Virus record (IMG/VR): IMGVR_UViG_3300042311_000434
Coordinates: 1 to 41,037 of that record
Reading direction: 5' to 3' (one strand)
From: a virus
DNA length: 41,037 nucleotides
The notes under the pieces were generated by a model. It was given only the letters and a program-made list of their open reading frames with translations, made no database searches and was not told the origin of the DNA. The position numbers and the translations under genes are program-made. Positions 39,610 to 41,037 of this stretch are shown here, piece by piece; within the stretch, counting starts at the first letter, position 1, and each line of letters begins with the position of its first letter.

Positions 39610-40325
39610 AGATTCTCTTTAAGATTCTTAAGTTTGAAATACGTAAGTTTATCGTATTTTTCAGAAATTACTTTTGATATAGTTTCATCTATTCTTGTTT
39701 GCATTGAATTATCAGTGCTAGCATTTTTCATTTCCGTTAGTTTTGTAACCACACCTTCTTTAAGTGTGTTGTATTTTTCATTCAATGTTGAATCATCTTC
39801 TGACAATAAAGAGATTAATTCTTTTTTATCTGATTCGTTTAATCCATCGATATAACTTTTAATAGTTTTGTTTGCAACGCTTACCATAGTTGATAATGGT
39901 AGGTCGATACCTTCAGTGGTTGTTATTGGTAATTTTTTAAGAGATTCTGCAATAACCTTTCTACTTTTGATTTTTGATTCAATAGTTAAAACATCGCTAG
40001 AGAATAATGTGTCAATATCTGTATAACTACTTTCCACATTTTTATTTCCAACCCAAGCAACGATTTGATTAATCTCTGATTGTTTTATTTTGTTTACGGT
40101 ATTCTCGTAAATTTTAATACATTCATTGATGTAATCATTACAATAAGATTCACTTAAAGATTTTGGTGAACTTAGTTCATCGTATAAATAAAACAACTTG
40201 CTTATATTTTTATTTTCTATAACAAGTTTCTTAAATGTTTTTAATTCGTTTTTGAATGTGTCGTTAGCATATGATTCTAACAATACATTTTCTATCTTTG
40301 TTTTTAATAAACCAAAATTTTTCAT
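39606..40325 (-). CDS. Possible prohead core protein
   Basis: 239 residues, helical and charged throughout. The N-terminal leader MKNFGLLKTKIENVLLESYA contains L-L-E, then S, a possible gp21-type site at residue 17. Position directly after the portal gene and before the protease matches the core-protein slot (gp67/gp68) in T4-type modules. There are no cysteines except two in SYCNDYINEC and no catalytic motifs. A TATTTATA box lies 13 bases before the ATG. The assignment rests on position and the leader, not on sequence similarity. Confidence 0.45.
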   Translation of the reverse strand: MKNFGLLKTKIENVLLESYANDTFKNELKTFKKLVIENKNISKLFYLYDELSSPKSLSESYCNDYINECIKIYENTVNKIKQSEINQIVAWVGNKNVESSYTDIDTLFSSDVLTIESKIKSRKVIAESLKKLPITTTEGIDLPLSTMVSVANKTIKSYIDGLNESDKKELISLLSEDDSTLNEKYNTLKEGVVTKLTEMKNASTDNSMQTRIDETISKVISEKYDKLTYFKLKNLKENL

Positions 40326-40338
40326 ATCTAATTTTTAT

Positions 40339-40346
40339 TATAAATA
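40339..40346 (-). promoter_or_regulatory. Late-promoter-like TATTTATA motif
   Basis: TATTTATAATAAAAAT on the minus strand, directly after the portal stop and 13 bases before the ATG at 40325. Confidence 0.45.
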
Positions 40347-40347
40347 T

Positions 40348-41037
40348 CTAATCTTTTAGAAGTTTACCTAATTGTACTTCAATATCTCCTAAAGAATTTT
40401 TTCCTTTTGATAAATCAATGTAAGAATCATCTTCAGTTAAGGAACCTTGTTCTACTAATATTTTTAAATTATCCCGTTTAATTGACTCAGGAGCTAATTC
40501 AGGGGCTCCTCCCGGTTCGGGTGCCGCTGCAGCTTCAGGGGCCGCTCCTTCAGGTGCCGCTCCTTCAGGTGCTCCTAAATCTTCCATTCCTCCACCACCT
40601 AGGTCTCCTCCACCTCCGAATCCTCCACCTCCTGGTGGCGGTGGTGATGCTGGAGCTGCTCCACCTGCGGTTGCTCCGGAAACTTTATTTCCGTATAATT
40701 TATCAATGTTATCAAATAAACCTGTGTGAGTAATCATTGTTGCTGTGTTTGTTAACTCAGCACCTACGGCCATCTCAATTCTTTGTTGTTGTAAATCAAG
40801 TTTGATTTCTTCATCAGAGAATCCTAAAATATGTTTCTTAGCCCACGATACTGATACCGGTGCTATACCTGCTATTGCGGCAACGGCTTGTTGGTACAAT
40901 GCAATTTTTTCTTTCCAAAGGTCGACTTTTAATAAGTCTGCTTGTGAAGATGGGTTAGTTAACGCTAATGAAAAGTTTGACAATTCATCTTCAAACCCTA
41001 ATAAGAATAAATGTATGATTGCGATTTTATTTAATTC
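40348..41037 (-). CDS. 20: Portal vertex protein, gp20-like (5' part outside window)
   Basis: The last 230 codons of a frame that is open to the right edge. NKIAIIHLFLLGFEDELSNF, then SLALTNPSSQADLLKVDLWK and VSWAKKHILGFSDEEIKLDL match the C-terminal domain of T4-type portal proteins, including the LTNPS and WxxKxxLxxSDEEI stretches. The first Met-like codon in the window (TTG at 40983) is an internal leucine. The last 110 residues include a long Gly/Pro/Ala/Glu-rich segment (about 95-165 from the window edge: PPPPGGGGFGGGGDLGGGG and EGAAPE repeats) that is longer than in T4. It forms the dodecameric DNA channel and nucleates head assembly. Confidence 0.85.
   Translation of the reverse strand, partial: ELNKIAIIHLFLLGFEDELSNFSLALTNPSSQADLLKVDLWKEKIALYQQAVAAIAGIAPVSVSWAKKHILGFSDEEIKLDLQQQRIEMAVGAELTNTATMITHTGLFDNIDKLYGNKVSGATAGGAAPASPPPPGGGGFGGGGDLGGGGMEDLGAPEGAAPEGAAPEAAAAPEPGGAPELAPESIKRDNLKILVEQGSLTEDDSYIDLSKGKNSLGDIEVQLGKLLKD

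Noticed and set aside
1-41037. tRNA genes, insertion sequences and attachment sites
   Set aside because: No cloverleaf-like segment, transposase motif or inverted terminal repeats were noticed on reading; a covariance-model search was not possible.

Overview
This is a segment of a large, strongly AT-rich tailed-phage genome with a T4-type (gp20-gp21-gp22-gp23) virion module. The minus strand at the right end carries, in transcription order, a portal gp20-like protein (cut by the window edge), a possible prohead-core protein, a gp21-like prohead protease, a very acidic gp22-like scaffold and a 625-residue gp23-like major capsid protein. A gp55-type late sigma factor and a gp5-like baseplate OB-fold protein support the same assignment. 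The host is probably a Bacteroidota bacterium, most likely Flavobacteriia. The evidence is a bS21 ribosomal protein of the Bacteroidota type, a secreted small protein whose signal peptide ends in a flavobacterium-like FSQ, several TAnnTTTG promoter elements, and the near-total absence of Shine-Dalgarno sequences.

Layout. (1) 1-5297, minus: three tail fibre/adhesin-type proteins. They are a beta-solenoid-like fibre that runs off the left edge, a Thr/Pro-repeat protein, and a 973-residue LamG-like protein with a C-terminal papain-family (C1A) cysteine protease domain. (2) 5353-7978, plus: five small proteins of unknown role, one with a WYL-like domain. (3) 8090-21400, plus: a long glycan block with about nine glycosyltransferases, a WavE-like protein, a zinc-finger C-methyltransferase and a UDP-GlcNAc 2-epimerase. 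It is interleaved with a 3'-5' exonuclease, dUTPase, PhoH and a degenerate HAD-like protein. (4) 21400-28416, plus: the late sigma factor followed by baseplate/tail proteins. (5) 28972-41037, mainly minus: a metalloprotease, three proteins with peptidoglycan-binding or OmpA-like domains and shared N-terminal leaders, an HNH endonuclease, and the capsid assembly module. Small plus-strand genes (28517, 30239, 32062, 39406) sit at or inside this block like cargo genes.

How it may work together. An eight-base motif, TATTTATA in the sense orientation, lies just upstream of most structural genes and is the obvious candidate for the late promoter read by the gp55-like sigma factor. Several non-capsid proteins begin with short leaders ending in (I/L)xE, the consensus cut by T4-type gp21. 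The leader of the metalloprotease resembles the predicted cleavage site of the capsid protein itself. I infer that a set of proteases and peptidoglycan-binding proteins is packaged inside the head, processed by the prohead protease and possibly delivered with the DNA.

The most notable single gene encodes a phage bS21 whose start is preceded by a strong Shine-Dalgarno, the only one I saw at a gene start here. In Bacteroidota the ribosome's anti-Shine-Dalgarno is hidden by bS21 and its neighbours, so this suggests phage control of, or feedback on, host translation initiation. No tRNA, CRISPR array, insertion sequence or gene-free stretch longer than 300 bases was seen.
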